Shown in pieces: positions 47,712-64,000 of a DNA stretch of 64,000 nt. The stretch is from Fasciola hepatica (lineage: Eukaryota; Platyhelminthes; Trematoda; Plagiorchiida; Fasciolidae): NCBI GenBank assembly GCA_948099385.1, contig CANUEZ040000193.1:4600501-4664500 (forward strand). The letters run 5' to 3'. Position numbers and translations under genes: made by a program. The notes below the pieces were generated by a model. That model had not been told where the DNA came from, did not search any database, and was given only the letters and a program-made list of their open reading frames with translations. Each line of letters opens with the position of its first letter. Positions within the stretch are counted from its first letter, which is position 1.

Positions 47712-50700
47712 GAGCTTTTTCGTGCATGTGACGTAACCTATTGAGGGACGGAGAGGAAAATCAGTCACTACACATGTATAAGTTACACAATGTGCATGAC
47801 ATAAATGGTATTAGCTAGTACGAATCTGAAACATTACAGGAGTGTTTTAGCAGTTTAATTCGTTGAAGTTAGGCTGAATGATTACAGGCTGGAGTCTTAG
47901 TAGGGTGTGTGGATCACATTGACACTTTCTCGTTTCAGTTCAAAACAGCGGGTGGGTATTTTGTGATTAGATAGCTACTTGTATTTAAGTAGACCAAACT
48001 GGTGGCGTTCTCAGTAGAGATTTACGTTTGGACCGAATTACATCAAATTTGTTGGTGAGGTACAGATCAAGTTAGGCATCAGTCTCAGTGAGGTAATTTA
48101 CAATGTTAGTCAGACACGATACCTTCGATAATTCTAGCTTGGGATGGTTGAAACTCCCATAGACCAATCATGGAGAAACACCAATATAGCTCAAAATTTT
48201 GGAAGAGAAAGCCAGGAAGAACTCCTCCAAAACACGAATGAGGCATATGTGAGAAGTGAAAGCGTTCGCATTAATTATTGAGCAGTGTCCACTCATATGT
48301 TCAGGTTTGCACAGGAAAATGGAAGCCTTAGTTTTTTTGTTGGAACAGACTTACACCAGTTGTCTTCAACGTAAGTTACGACCTCTTCCCCCCGTTTCTC
48401 GTGATGCAAGGATCGGCCAGCTCGGTAGCAAATAAAACCTTCGAGGTGTAAAATTTAGTCATCAATATTGCCATTGAGCTACGATTCTTGGTCTCGCCTA
48501 ATTGTGAATTGTATCCGCCTGGCGATGCTGTTTTTAAGTGCTTTCTTTATCACGAGTCTTAAACGAATTTCGGACATAGATTTTCACGGAAAAGAGTTCA
48601 AAATGTCTGCTTTGATAACTTGTTCTCTGAAACAGTTCAATAAAAATCACAAATGCTTTTTGCTGTTGTGTCACGATTACCGAAGAACCAAGGTCAAAGT
48701 GTCAGGGAATGGGCCCAACATACTGTCAACAGACGGTCTGGTTCGTTTCCTAAACAGAATGACGGTTTGGCGATCAGCCAACACGTCTTCTTCTGTCCTG
48801 AACCGAGGACAAGATTTAAAAGAACGAGGTGGATAATAGAACCAATCAGGTGCTAACTGTCGTCTCAAGTGAACCAGCCGATTGGGTTTGTTACCAGACA
48901 AACCACTCAGACGAGCTAACTGTGAATAACTGGTGAACAAATGAGGTTGCGGCCCACAATTTGCTATTACTACCATGAAAACCAAATAAACTGTCATCTT
49001 CGTACTGATTTACACATTCGTGTCCAGTGAACACGGGGGTATTCTAGATTTTATGCCCTGTCACTTGATGAAAATGACAGAATGTAGCCATCATATTTAT
49101 CAGTTCATTCTAAAATTCGAGATGTGAAACAATATTTTAAAACTTGTTTATTTGTAGAAATCAACCTTGTAAAGTAACATTCCGTGCGTTGTATTTTTAC
49201 TTGGACATTGCCTTTTACTCAGTTTTCTCAAGTAAATTCAGTCGGTTTTCCTCAAAATTCGCTCACCCATGACCTAGTCCACGAGATTTTCTGTATTTGT
49301 TTACGTCCATCGGTTTTGCTACCGAAGACCAAACTACTGAAAGAGTACCAACAAATAAACTAGGGCTGTAATGATCTATTTTGGGAACGGAACATTCAAC
49401 GTTTAGCCTAAACTTTCTGCCCAAACCGACCATGGCACATAAGCAGGTGAGTTTCTGGCACATTACGTCACTTTACCTCGAGGCAAGACACATTTCCTAG
49501 AAATATTCGTGCATTGAACCACTGACGACACTTATTTGATAATTGAGATGAATTCAGCTTTCATCTCATTTCGGTGTGTTTTATTGTTTAATACAACTCA
49601 GAAAAGAAAGCGTGTGAATGTTTCAACCTAATGGAGCTCATTTCCAGACTTTATTGGTTCATTGTGGCTGTGGAAGAACTCGCTGGGTGATCAGTTACTC
49701 CTTAACTCCACTTAGTGTAAGAGACGTCGCTCCAAATAAGTATGAGAGTTGTTTGCATTATGAAACCTACCAACATAGCTTCCGGCAATGGTTCATCTGT
49801 GGAAAAATCAAAGGAGAAATTTGACACTAGTCAGTGACTGTGAATAAATGGGGTTGTTTATATTGACGGAAAATAGTGCAAAATCATCTTAGTTTGGGAG
49901 AACCTTGCTGATATATTTTCAGAGCATTACACTAAAAAATTGGACCGTGGCAAAAAAAGGAAGGGGAGCCTTTTCAAATCCTGTGGAATACCCTAAGGAA
50001 TTATAACGGCTATGACTTTTCCAGCAAAACTCCATTAGAAATCTCAGTGCTTGCTTGGGAATAAAAGCAGAATTGCCCAAGCATCCATCCTTTACTCGTT
50101 TATTCATTCGGTCTTTACTCGAGAACCCAGAAATTGTGGGGACGAATATGGTAAACTCTTCGATAAATGATACGAAGCACATGATTGCTTACAGTCAAAT
50201 AGAATAAAGAATTTGGCTGTGCACACAAATGTACGCTGGTTTACAAAAAAACATGCAGACTGCGTTTTATTTCATGTTCGCGGACCTTCAATATTATCTT
50301 CATTCAAACTGATTTGATCCGAATATTCTTTAGGCGGACTAAACCTATTCGTGTCAAAATGAAAGTATTGTTGGTTTGTTTCTGCTTAACTGGAACTTAT
50401 GTTTTGAGTTTGGAATATTCACTTGTTTGCCAGTTTTTTATAACCTGAACAGCTAATAAACTGAATTTATCAATCAGGGACATACGGACATTTTCATATG
50501 GACTTTGAACATCATCCTAAGCTTTTTTCGTTGATCAACAGCTAGAATTTGTGATTCTCTTCGGAAGTGTTCTCACTAATAATTAGAAATGACCTTAGTC
50601 AGTAAAGTTGTTTTTATGCCGTACAGCTTTAGTGTTCCGTCGGTCATCAGGAATAACCCACCATGGACAGTCACGACCACACTACATAACGGTACTGAAT

Positions 50701-51827
50701 ATGTTTCTTATCACCTGGTGGTTACGAACAGTGCTTTTATTTACCCGACACAATATAACTCCGAATTACCAATGGGATACATCAACTAGTTTGATGATAA
50801 CATCTCCCGAAATCGTAGATTATTCACTGAAGTAGCTAACACACCTGCTCCAATGGAGTGACTTACTTTTCTCCGATCGAAACATCTTAGTCATTGTTGT
50901 GCAAGCTTCAATGGGACGCAGCACTCAATATTATCAAAGTAGAAATGGGTTCATTCAATAGGATGGATGATATTTTTTAGTTTATTTGTTTCTCTAAACT
51001 TGCGATTTTCGGGAACGTGTTCGTCAAAATATATAAAATAATTCTTGATTCAGTAGCTGAAAATACTAGATAATCGGAGGGGTACGTTCGACAATTCAAT
51101 AGTTCCATTATGAATCCCTAGAATCTAAACACGAAAACGAATACTCCTGTTTCTCAACCTTTCCCTAAATTCCATTTTCATGAGAGCGCTAATAACCAAT
51201 CTCTGATTTGTTCCTAATAAAGTATTTATTGGAGCTAGATTACTGGTTCACATGATAACTATATGAATAACCACGCATGTCATCAACAGGTATCTAAGAC
51301 GAAGTATTCAAGGACCAACTCTGCACCCACCTTATCTCATCCAGCTCAGTTACGTACTTTTTACTGGACAGAACATTCTGGACTACCTTCACCTCTAAAT
51401 TCACCAAAACTAACTGCCTAGCACTATCATCATCTAATCTACTGCCCCTTTGCTTGAAAGTGTATCAGAGAACAAAAAAGTGGGGGTTTAGCATTGAAAA
51501 TCCAAAAACATGAATGGAGGATTTGTTTCATTGGAAATTATTTCTTCAAATCAACCAGTCAACGGAAGCGGAGAATGAATAATATGACAAATACGGGAAT
51601 GACAGGACAACCATTTTAAACCAATAAAATCACACGTGCTGCAATTGTGTGAACTATACAATCGCGAGAATGAGTCGTGTGAAACAAAACAAAATGAAAT
51701 CTACAGTTTTCTTGCTCGTAATATTTTGCATGCTGAACTAACAGCAAGCATGTAAGTGAAATGGAAATTGGTTGTACGTACTTGGCGACTCACAGTAACA
51801 AACAGAATAAAACTTCCCCAACTTAAG
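47712..51827. other. no recognisable gene
   Basis: Frames up to 122 codons (48468-48836) and a minus-strand frame at 48677-48997 whose first residues are hydrophobic (MTVYLVFMVVIANC), but no family recognised and no exon series supported. Otherwise AT-rich unassigned sequence. Confidence 0.45.
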
Positions 51828-52190
51828 CCAGGCAAATCGTCAGTCGTCGAATCATATTATGTGAAACTGCATCCTGCATTGATGTTGGAATCACACCGCA
51901 TACAAATTGGATCCGATGTTTCAAATTATTCAGGTTCTCGGCCTTGTGGTCCTCAACCTATCTTTCAACATATCCAGCCAGGAAATTACCCATTGGAGCT
52001 TGATTCGCAGGTCCTGGAGACCACGGTATACGTCCTTTTTCGTCCCATCCAACGCAGAGGGGACTTCCAGTCGAGCCACTGGGCTTAGTCCCTAGAAAAC
52101 ATATTTTTGTAGCGAGATCAACCTTTGTTCATTTGCTTACCGCACCAACGTATCCGAAGGCTTGTTGTTCATTCCGATATCCAATTGATC
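51828..52190. repeat. 363-bp repeat, copy 1
   Basis: Recurs in the same orientation at 52451-52814 at roughly 85% identity. Conserved blocks include tcctggagaccacggtatac and ccgagccactgggcttagtc (one mismatch between copies). Both copies stay open in the same plus-strand frame for about 85 codons (LDSQVLETTVYVLFR, SHWA-stop) and also on the minus strand. The family was not identified; a dispersed non-autonomous repeat is likely. Confidence 0.85.
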
Positions 52191-52215
52191 ATCAATCCCT
52201 CCGTTCCATTGGTAG

Positions 52216-52217
<2 letters not shown>
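52186..52217. repeat. 32-bp exact repeat, copy 1
   Basis: The 32 bases starting tgatcatcaatccctccgtt recur without a mismatch at 53703-53734. Here they follow the 363-bp repeat and lead straight into the (TA)n tract. Confidence 0.9.

Positions 52218-52280
<63 letters not shown>
52217..52280. repeat. (TA)n microsatellite
   Basis: About 32 TA units directly after the 32-bp repeat. Confidence 0.98.
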
Positions 52281-52281
<1 letters not shown>

Positions 52282-52450
52282 GTTTTCTTTCATCCTACTC
52301 AAATGAGAATATCATACGGTAACTGGCATTGTCTGCCAGTACCCAAATTTCTCCTGCTCGCAGGAGCTAAGAAATTCAGTAGTATATATAAATGTGCATT
52401 TCCTATATTCTGACCATAGTGTACAAATTGTTCAAGGAAGATCAAATATC

Positions 52451-52814
52451 CCGAGAAATAAGGTCTGTCGTCGAACCATATTATGTGAAACCGCATCCTG
52501 CATTGATGTTGGAATCTCACAGAATAGAGATTGGATCTGATGTTCCAAATCATCCAGGTTCTCGGCCTTGTGGTCCCCAACTTATCTTTCAACATAACCA
52601 CCCGGGAAATATTCCATTTGAGCTTGATTCGCAGGTCCTGGAGACCACGGTATACGTCCTTTTTCGTCTGATTCAATGCAAAAGGGAATTCCAGCCGAGC
52701 CACTGGGCTTAGTCCCTAGAAAACATATTTTTGTAGCGAGATCAAGCTTTGTTCATTTGCATACCGCACCATTTTATCCGAAGGCATGTTGCCCATTCCG
52801 ATATCCAATTGATC
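52451..52814. repeat. 363-bp repeat, copy 2
   Basis: Partner of 51828-52190. The similarity ends at the block atatccaattgatc. The 32-bp tail and TA tract of copy 1 are absent here. Confidence 0.85.
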
Positions 52815-57077
<4,263 letters not shown>

Positions 57078-58257
57078 CGATAATATTCTCATGTTCTCCA
57101 CCCGTAGTAGCCATGTCTCTTAACCACAGCGAAGTACGCGCTTGACTGCTGCAGCGTACATCCAACCCTTGATTGATGACCAGATTTCGTATCAAATCCA
57201 CAAATGACTCAGATTGGCAGATGTCAAGCGAAATTTCCGCATACAGAATAACACTTGAACCGATATCTGTTCTCCCAGTGAAATCCGGCTGCCCAGAAAA
57301 CAATTTATCAACCAAGTCTATGGTTCTCCAGGTAGTGAAAGTTTTACATTTGTACCAAACCAATCTTATAACAGCATCTTACAAAGCGCATATCGACCGA
57401 TGTTACACAGTTATTTATGCCCCTCATAAAAATTGCAACATTCTTGGATCTTCATAAAGGACAACGACGTCAGTCACATATTCATGTTCTGAGACCGTTC
57501 AACTGAGGAGACTTTTGATATTATTATCATCATTTGACAAAATTACTGCATCCGGGACCATATCAATCACGAAGGTAAAGAGAAAGTTAGAAAGGGGTCA
57601 CCTCGATGCACACCACTTCCCGTGGTGAACTCGGGTGAAAAAGGACCGTAAGCCATAACTCGCCCACGACTGTTAATATAAAGGGGCTTTATGGTGGAAT
57701 GGAATTTCTCTGATACACCCTCCAACATGAGGCAATGAACCACGTGGTCAGCTGAGTCTGAGATTGCTGAAAGATTGATAAAAAGGAGGGCAGTTTGCCA
57801 GATTAATGTGTGCTTGTCTTCCAAAATGTGTCGAAGAGAAAAGATATGATCAACACAACCGATATCAAGTTCAAACCCATCTTCATGCTCTCTAGGGCAC
57901 CGTTCGCAATTGGTCGATGAGTGGTGGGAAATGATAAAAGCTAACATTTGAGATGTGATGCTGACCAAACTTATTCCCGGGTGGTTTTGACAAGCGGAAT
58001 CACCATCCTTCTTGTAAATTGGCGCAATCAGAGATTATTTCCAACACTTTGGAACTTGTTCCCTGCGACCTACCAAATCGAGGAGTTTTGCCAACCCAAT
58101 AACAATTATGAGCCATCATCCTTGAAATTGGACGGAAGCAACTCATCGGGTCAAGCAGTCTCATGTCATCTAAGTGGCTTAGCTCACGAAGAACCTCCGT
58201 TTCTGATAGAGGACCGCCATCTACAACCACAGTTGGAGCTATGACGCTTCTTAACAA
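57078..58257 (-). pseudogene. RTE-like LINE relic: reverse-transcriptase part
   Basis: Minus-strand blocks in LINE order. VVDGGPLSETEVLRELSHL (58230) is the entry to the RT. GCVDHIFSLRHILEDKHT (about 57860) matches the GC.DHIF.LR..LE..H motif. ALLFINLSAISDSAD (about 57790) is motif A with the catalytic Asp replaced by Asn. SRGRVMAYGPFSPEFTTGSG then VHRGDP (57670-57600) matches SGVRQGCPLSPF. HEYVTDVVVLYED (57480) is motif C with YADD changed to YVTD. The palm/thumb tail (SFVDLIRNLVINQGLDV) runs to about 57080. The two active-site changes make it dead. It is the same family as the relic at 15-17 kb. Its endonuclease half lies at 60880-61681, displaced by an inserted element. Confidence 0.8.
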
Positions 58258-58779
58258 GCCTGTTGTGGATAAAAGCCACCTGATCAGCTTCCTAAAATGC
58301 TTCTCTCAACGGAATAGACGATGCTCCTGAGTTCGAATCAGTGAGCCGTTTGTCTCTTAGTACAGTTCAATAACGCCGGACTTTCGAAAACAGGTGTTTT
58401 TGCTTAGACGGATAAGATTGCAGCTGCTGCCAATCACTGTAGCTGCTGCTCATTGCTGCAGCTTTTTCCACCTCTACAATACACTACTATTCACGGCCGT
58501 TTCTCAGGCTCAGAATCAATTGCCGTTTAAGGCACCTCTGTCTTCCATCATATCTGGAATTTAGAGGATTCATTCTGCGAGCATCTCACAGCTCAACTGA
58601 GGATGCAGATATCCATTGCTTCTGTGGGTAGCTGGTTGTTGGATCTTGGTCAGCCGTCACAGCCTCAAATAGAACCCACTTGATCTTTGTTCACTACTTA
58701 ACTGGATACTGAGCGTCGATAATTCGGTGAACAGTTGTGATATCTAATGGACTGTCAATGGCAAGATCAGGTTTGAATG

Positions 58780-60567
58780 ATGTATGAAGGATCACAAAAC
58801 AAATTTTATTCAAAGATCTCTGCTAGACCACCAGACTGCGGGTGACGAAGAGCAGTGTGTTTTACTTTCCAACCAAGAACTTTTAGCCAATTATCCGAGA
58901 GTTAAGCAGCTGAATTGGTGCCACTGTCAGCAACTGGCACAAACAGAATTCCTCCTATGTTGAATCTTTTTCTGAGCGTAGTCTGTGTGGAGTCAGCAGT
59001 AAGTGAATCTGTTCAATATTACTCTGATCAGCGGGAAAAAGCATCGATGATCACAGGAGGGCAGCACTTACCCAAGAAGGATCCAAAATAGTCTCCATGT
59101 TCCCGCTTCATCGCCTCGCGGAGCACTGATCAAGGAAGCCACTTTGAACTTCTTGAACGTACCTTGTGTAAAAGCCTTTGTTAGTGATTAGCTGTTCTTT
59201 CGATGTGGGCAGGCCGTTGTGATCCTCTAACGGAATTGTTGTGGCCCAGTCAGACGACTACACATAGCCAGTAATTCCTCGCTCACACAGACTGCATTCC
59301 TTGACGGAGAGGTTCTCTCAAACCAAAAGCAATTATTCTGCGCTTTGGAAAAAAGGGATGGCCAGATATCTCTAACTTTGATCCAGGAATGTGCATTCCA
59401 CCAGAAACCTGAGGACATTTTAAAATAAGCTGTTGTATATTCAATGAATCGGGTGAAGAGATTAGGAGAGTGACAATTCACGAACAACTTTGAAACCAAA
59501 AAGCGGAAGTCCAGAATCAGAAACCAAAAACTTACATCCAATAGGATCAGAGTCACGTAGGTCAATTATAACCATACACGAACCGGAATATGAGAACTTG
59601 TATCCAGTAACCCCTGGAATAGTCACACTGGTAGGATTATTCTTATCGATGGGATAAACGCAATTTATAGCTTTAGGTGAAATGATGGATTCTACACTCC
59701 CGGTTTCAACAAAAAATGTGTTGTTTAGCCTGTGAAGTATGCCATTCGTGTTTAATATGTGGAACGTTCTCTGAAACGTGGGCTAATGGTATTGTCACAA
59801 ATCGGGTAGGAAGTGAAGAAGTGACTGATGATGCTGAGGGGATTGTCTGTCGATATGGTGAGCTGCTGCTACAAGCACTAGCAATGTGACCAAATTTACC
59901 ACAGACAAAACACATAGCTTGTCGACGAGGACATGTGAAACAACGACATAACTGACCATATGAAATACAGTTGCCCAAATCGGAACTTTTATGGCCAGAT
60001 TTCGAACGAATCGATCGCTCAAGTGGAGCTAATTGCCACGACAACGTATCGGCCTGGTAAAATGAGGGAAATTTGGGTGTGACGAACAGCTTGATTCTTG
60101 GAAGAATTGAACAGTGTGGACTCCGAAACAGCATTTATTTCGCGATACTTTTCACGAATTCGGCTAACGTGATGAAGGGTCTGATCATTTGCAAGCAACA
60201 GCCTCTGTTCCAAACTGGAAGCTTGATTCCTACAATCAAGCGATTGCACAATTGATGTTCCCATTTCGAACCTTAGTCGCACTCCGCTGCCTGTGTCTCC
60301 AGCTGACGAATGAAGTCACGAACGGATCAGTTTTCAGGTCTTGTGAGGCTGTTCTATATGGCTCTCCCAGCGGCAGTGAAAATGACTAAGATGAAATGCT
60401 ACAAAATGATGATTCTTCACTTGTCGTGTAGAAGACCGGTGGTAGGATCCGGAAAAGACGATGTTCTCTTGAAAGTGTATGCATTTATGCAAATGGAATG
60501 AAAGAAAAACATTGTTTTCTTCGCATCGCCCAAATGGTTTCGGGCCAAACACGAAATATTGTGACAT
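58780..60567 (-). pseudogene. internally deleted Ty3/gypsy relic (gag, protease, RT start, integrase)
   Basis: In order on the minus strand: gag (LEQRLLLANDQTLHHVSRI near 60200), CCHC zinc knuckle CFVCGKFGHIASAC at 59912-59871, and protease with FVETGSVESIISPK near 59710 (DTG changed to ETG) and TIPGVTGYKFSYSGSC. The run-up to RT is near 59440-59260 (WPSLFSKAQ...CFWFERTSPSRNAV). Without RT core or RNase H, integrase follows from about 59105: FLGKCCPPVIIDAFSR, then DSGTNS and HTALRHPQSGGLAE near 58840. The jump from RT start to integrase within about 150 bp shows a large internal deletion. Several stops and frame changes. No LTRs were recognised, so exact ends are unknown. It differs in sequence from the element at 25-29 kb. 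Confidence 0.75.
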
Positions 60568-60879
60568 TCAATGCAGTCGACAGCCGGTTGGGATTTAGAA
60601 CTTACATATGAGTTTCATTTCAGATGCAATCAATGTTTGAATCTTTTGAGTGACGCCACATGTGAAATCAAATGGATTGAATAGACTGAACACTGCACAA
60701 AACAAATGACGAGCAGACACATCACAGTTGCATAGAACGCAGCTCAAATTTTCATCTGGGCAGTATCATTCGGGGTACCATTATGTACTATAACAGAGAG
60801 AGTACAAGGAAACAAAACAGGAATTGATAGTCCTGATTTTCACAATATTTCTGGTTTGAGGCAGATCTGTTAACGTCGT

Positions 60880-61681
60880 CAAGTAGTGGCCGACGAGGAT
60901 TTTCGTCTTTGATGTATCTCCGGCCACCATCGAGAGGTAGATTCGAATTCACACAGACAACTATGTGATTATTGGCAACAGATGGGGACCAAAATGATCA
61001 GCAGTTTAGAGTTGATCCGTGCCAGGCGAAACTAAGAGCAATATGGTCGATCTGAGTGCAAAGATGTGGAGAAGCAGCAGGGTGCCAGGTTACTCGGTGG
61101 AGCTTATTGTGCCCGAAATTTGTATTCGCTAGGAATAGTCCATGGTTGGGACATAGTGGAATGAGTCGGCTACCGTTATCGGTTCCATCGGTTGAAATGT
61201 CGAAACGGTTTCCTTTGATTCCTCTTCGTCTCTTCTAGGCTTCCAACTTGAACACAGAATTCACCAACGACATCCATGATGTCCATTGAACGCATGCTAA
61301 AGAACAATGGATACAATTCATGGTAGTATCCATCCTTAGCCTCAGGCGAGTTGCAGTCATTTGGGCATGCACTAACATGACAAATAGGCATGAACTCTTC
61401 AGTCTAGTGCTGTTTTCATGTATAGAACCGTTCACTCGTTCAGCACATAGACGACTGGTCATTGGAATCCAGTGGAGCAGTGCACGCTCAGTCTTCATGC
61501 CGCGAACGATATCAACGCCAGCCTTACCACAAGCACTAGACACCGAATGACCCGGAGTGCGAAGAGTGAAACGGGAAGCCCAGTTCATAGCTGGTGAGCA
61601 AAGTGTTAACACTGAAATAAGGTATTTGGTGCGTGTTTCGAGGACACAATGAACATCGGTTCTGTTTTTCTTGCATCTCAT
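60880..61681 (-). pseudogene. RTE-like LINE relic: endonuclease part
   Basis: Minus strand, two frames. FTLRTPGHSVSSACGKAGVD, then ALLHWIPMTSRLCAERVNGS (about 61600-61440), match RTE/SR2-type endonuclease N-terminal blocks. After a frame change: CNSPEAKDGYYHELYPLFFS and VVGEFCVQVGSLEET (61360-61220; equivalent to the catalytic AGDFNAQVGSLEET block, with Asp-Phe-Asn altered). NGSRLIPLCPNHGLFLANTN, HRVTWHPAA, then QIDHIALSF and NHIVVC follow to about 60950. This last pair corresponds to the Q.DH and SDH motifs. It is the upstream half of the LINE whose RT lies at 57078-58257. Confidence 0.8.
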
Positions 61682-62799
61682 TTGTTACCGGTACCGACAG
61701 TTAGAAGTTCAGGGTCACGACTCATTTCGGCCAATCATATCTATTCAAAATTAGGATGAGACAGGTAAAGGCCAGATAAATAAGAACTTTGCTTCCCGAA
61801 ATTGACGAAGGAGATTTTCGGGTATATCAATCTTGGCGACTACCCATAAGACAGAACGGACTTTTAATTGGGAACTTTGAACCAGAACATAGTGGGGCGC
61901 TACCAAACACAAGAAAATAGCCGAAGAAATCGGTGGAGGAACTTCTTCTGGTCTGTCGCGTGAGGTCTGATTGTGCAAGTATTCGGCCTTGTCTTCGATG
62001 GTGCTTTGTTACCGATCCACTCTTTAGATTCAGTCGTAATCACCATGCATCCAATAGAGAAAGCGAAACGTGGGAGGGATAGCATCTTTTGGGTCGACGG
62101 ATTCCAAGATTAGTTTGGTGATAGCAGTTCAATGATGTGCGATGATCTCTCGTCTTAGATATAAAACCGGGGTACGCTACTTCTGCGTCCATCAAGTGAA
62201 GCTTTACAGATTGGTGAATTGTTTCTCCCTTGTTTATTCACTGGAGTGTCTTCTCCTCGAGCACGGTGGTTAGAACCCGATGTCTCCCATTGACTTGTCA
62301 GTCATGATCAAATCGCCGTCTTAAGTAGTCTATCCCGTTCAGCTCTTTGGCTTTTTATGCTAAACCAAAGCCGCTTGATTCACATTGTTCTGCATCACGT
62401 AGAACTCAACAACACCTTGATTTTCAACCAATCTCTATTATGATTGCCAAGATAAATGATTATTCTCACGTCAAACAAGAAAGAGAGCTACATTTTTTTA
62501 TGATATTCGCTATGCACAAGCTGGTAGGTTGTGTTAAATTAGCTCCCACTCGAAACCACATAATCCAAAATGGCAAGAATGCCCAGGCTGTGAAATAGCA
62601 CGATAACGTTATTCCAGAACTGATTTGTATAAATGATGAAGCAAAATAAATTATTGCAGGTTAGAATTTGATCAATCACAGTGGGCTTACCTGTACCCGT
62701 CCACGGCAATCCTAATCGGTTGAGGAACATAAACGCGAGCGTAGCTATGGAAATATACTTGGCCATATCACGTGTGATGCTCACTGAATCATCCCATCT
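61682..62799. other. no recognisable gene
   Basis: Short frames only (up to 83 codons). It may include the 5' part of the LINE and the 3' end of the gypsy relic to the right, but I see no diagnostic sequence. Confidence 0.45.
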
Positions 62800-63720
62800 G
62801 TCCTCCTTCAGGTGCTCCTCGTTATTGGGATCTCCAGTCGCGCTGATCTCTGAACTGGAGCTGGTGGCTTTCGCTCGGCCGCTATAGCCGTCGTTTTGGT
62901 TGGAAGAATAAATGGATCCCAGTCATCAACACGGTCACCATCTGGATCTTCGGTCGTCTCAGCAGTGTGATTGGCCACGTTGGCGGTCACCATTTGAAAT
63001 GGATTTGACTGATATGGCGCCGGTGCACCGATTCATCACCCACCTACGTAATCTCGACCATCGATTGAGCAAGTTATCTGCAACTGATCCCTGAAGTTAA
63101 TTTGTTGCTACTGATCTAATGCGAGGTTTCCGGAATCAAGACATGTCAACGATGACCGTAGTTATCAGGACCTGAACAGAACGGTTGAAATCTCCCTGGA
63201 GGGCGTGTGCACTGCGTCTCGGTATTGCAACAGGAAACTGTCCAGGAATACCTCCAAGTCGGGCAACTTTCTCGCAATCCCTGATGATAGGGCACTTTTC
63301 ACGGAGCGCACCAAGGTTTTTGATGCACCGTTAGAGCACGGGCGCCGTACACAAATGGCAACATCCGATTTTCTCAAGCTAATTTTTAGCTCCGCCTCGT
63401 AGAACTACGATCCATTTTCAGTGACCAGTGCCCGACGAGTTGCTTCCCGGCTGAGGCGCTTCTGTAAAACCTGGAATACTAACGAGTTGTTTGACCAGCT
63501 GGTCAGGAACACTTCTGAACATCTGAAATAGGAGTCAGTGAACCCCTTGCTTTTGGACCACGGGTTCATTGACAAAGTGCAAACGTCCGCATCGAATTCC
63601 GGCCACCGAAAAATCTGTCAAGCCAGTGGCTTCATTTTATTCACACCCAAATGTCCTAAATGCAGTTGAACCAAACCCGACTTGTGAAATGGAAATGGAA
63701 TTCAAGTTGGTCGGCCCAGC
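62800..63720 (-). pseudogene. Ty3/gypsy integrase relic (third gypsy element, runs off the window end)
   Basis: Minus strand, mostly one frame. LHLGHLGVNKMKPLA near 63670 is the HHCC entry (H..H), then WPEFDADV with the cysteines lost. The core is DSYFRCSEVFLTSW, RALVTENGS (second catalytic Asp replaced by Glu), LRKSDVAICVRRPCSNGASK (third catalytic Glu replaced and about three residues lost), and LPDLEVFLDSFLLQYRDAV near 63250. Much-decayed GPY-like sequence follows. PPAPVQRSARLEIP near 62840 resembles the P-rich RRSxR tail that closes many gypsy integrases. One in-frame stop. RNase H/RT would lie beyond 63.8 kb; 63721-64000 shows nothing clear. It is not the element at 25-29 kb. Confidence 0.7.
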
Positions 63721-64000
63721 ATTGGACACCATCGAATTGGATACTAAATTCAACTCACAGTACGTAAAAGTGAAGAAAATTCCGCTTCAGTCCGGGTCGC
63801 CACCCATTTCTGATCGCTGAAGTCACCGAAGAGTCGCATCCTTTATTCTGCTACATCAATTTTGACGTGAACATGAGAGCGGTCGCAGTAATGAAATGGT
63901 ATTTGTGCAGGGAAATCCGTCTTCATGACGGTTTTGCCTTCTCGACGCAGGACGTCGAATTTTTGGGCAGCTCAGGTAATGCTTCGTCGTTGAGTCACAG

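Noticed and set aside
48677..48997. Small secreted-protein candidate starting MTVYLVFMVV
   Set aside because: The hydrophobic start alone is weak. No cleavage-site context, cysteine pattern or homologue is known to me.

Overview
The window looks like gene-poor, repeat-rich nuclear DNA of a metazoan, most likely a digenean flatworm. This is inferred from the style of the retroelement peptides (RTE/SR2-like and CR1-like LINEs, Ty3/gypsy elements with short LTRs), the roughly 60% A+T composition, long (TA)n tracts, and the absence of bacterial operons or ribosome-binding sites. No database search was possible, so species and family names are judgements from memory.

Layout: 1-15 kb is mostly unassignable AT-rich DNA with a (CTAT)n(TA)n microsatellite, a 157-bp direct repeat pair, a tRNA-like segment and a 119-nt foldback. 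15.06-16.8 kb holds a decayed RTE-like LINE (minus strand). 16.8-25.2 kb has no recognisable gene. 25.2-29.5 kb is a nearly intact Ty3/gypsy element (minus strand): one 442-bp LTR, a tRNA-His-type primer site, gag-protease-RT in one frame, then RNase H and integrase after one frameshift and one stop; its 3' LTR is missing.

The main structure is an inverted duplication. 29040-35674 and 41074-47709 are the same ~6.6 kb in opposite orientation (about 15 differences found by eye) around a 5.4-kb unique spacer. The outer end of the left arm is exactly the LTR/internal junction of the gypsy element; the right arm carries the same LTR as a solo LTR with a TTAT target duplication. Each arm also holds a CR1-like LINE relic, exon-like fragments resembling a HAD-superfamily phosphatase (phosphoglycolate/4-nitrophenyl phosphatase type), and a possible sugar-transporter exon. 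The inner breakpoint falls inside a duplicated phosphatase C-terminal exon.

47.7-57 kb is mostly unassigned, with a duplicated 363-bp repeat and (TA)n tracts. 57-61.7 kb is a second RTE-like LINE (minus strand) split by an internally deleted gypsy relic (gag, protease, RT start, integrase). 62.8-64 kb is a third gypsy relic with a decayed integrase, running off the window end. No intact host gene was found. The best-preserved coding sequence is the gypsy gag-pol; nearly everything else recognisable is a broken retroelement or pseudogene.
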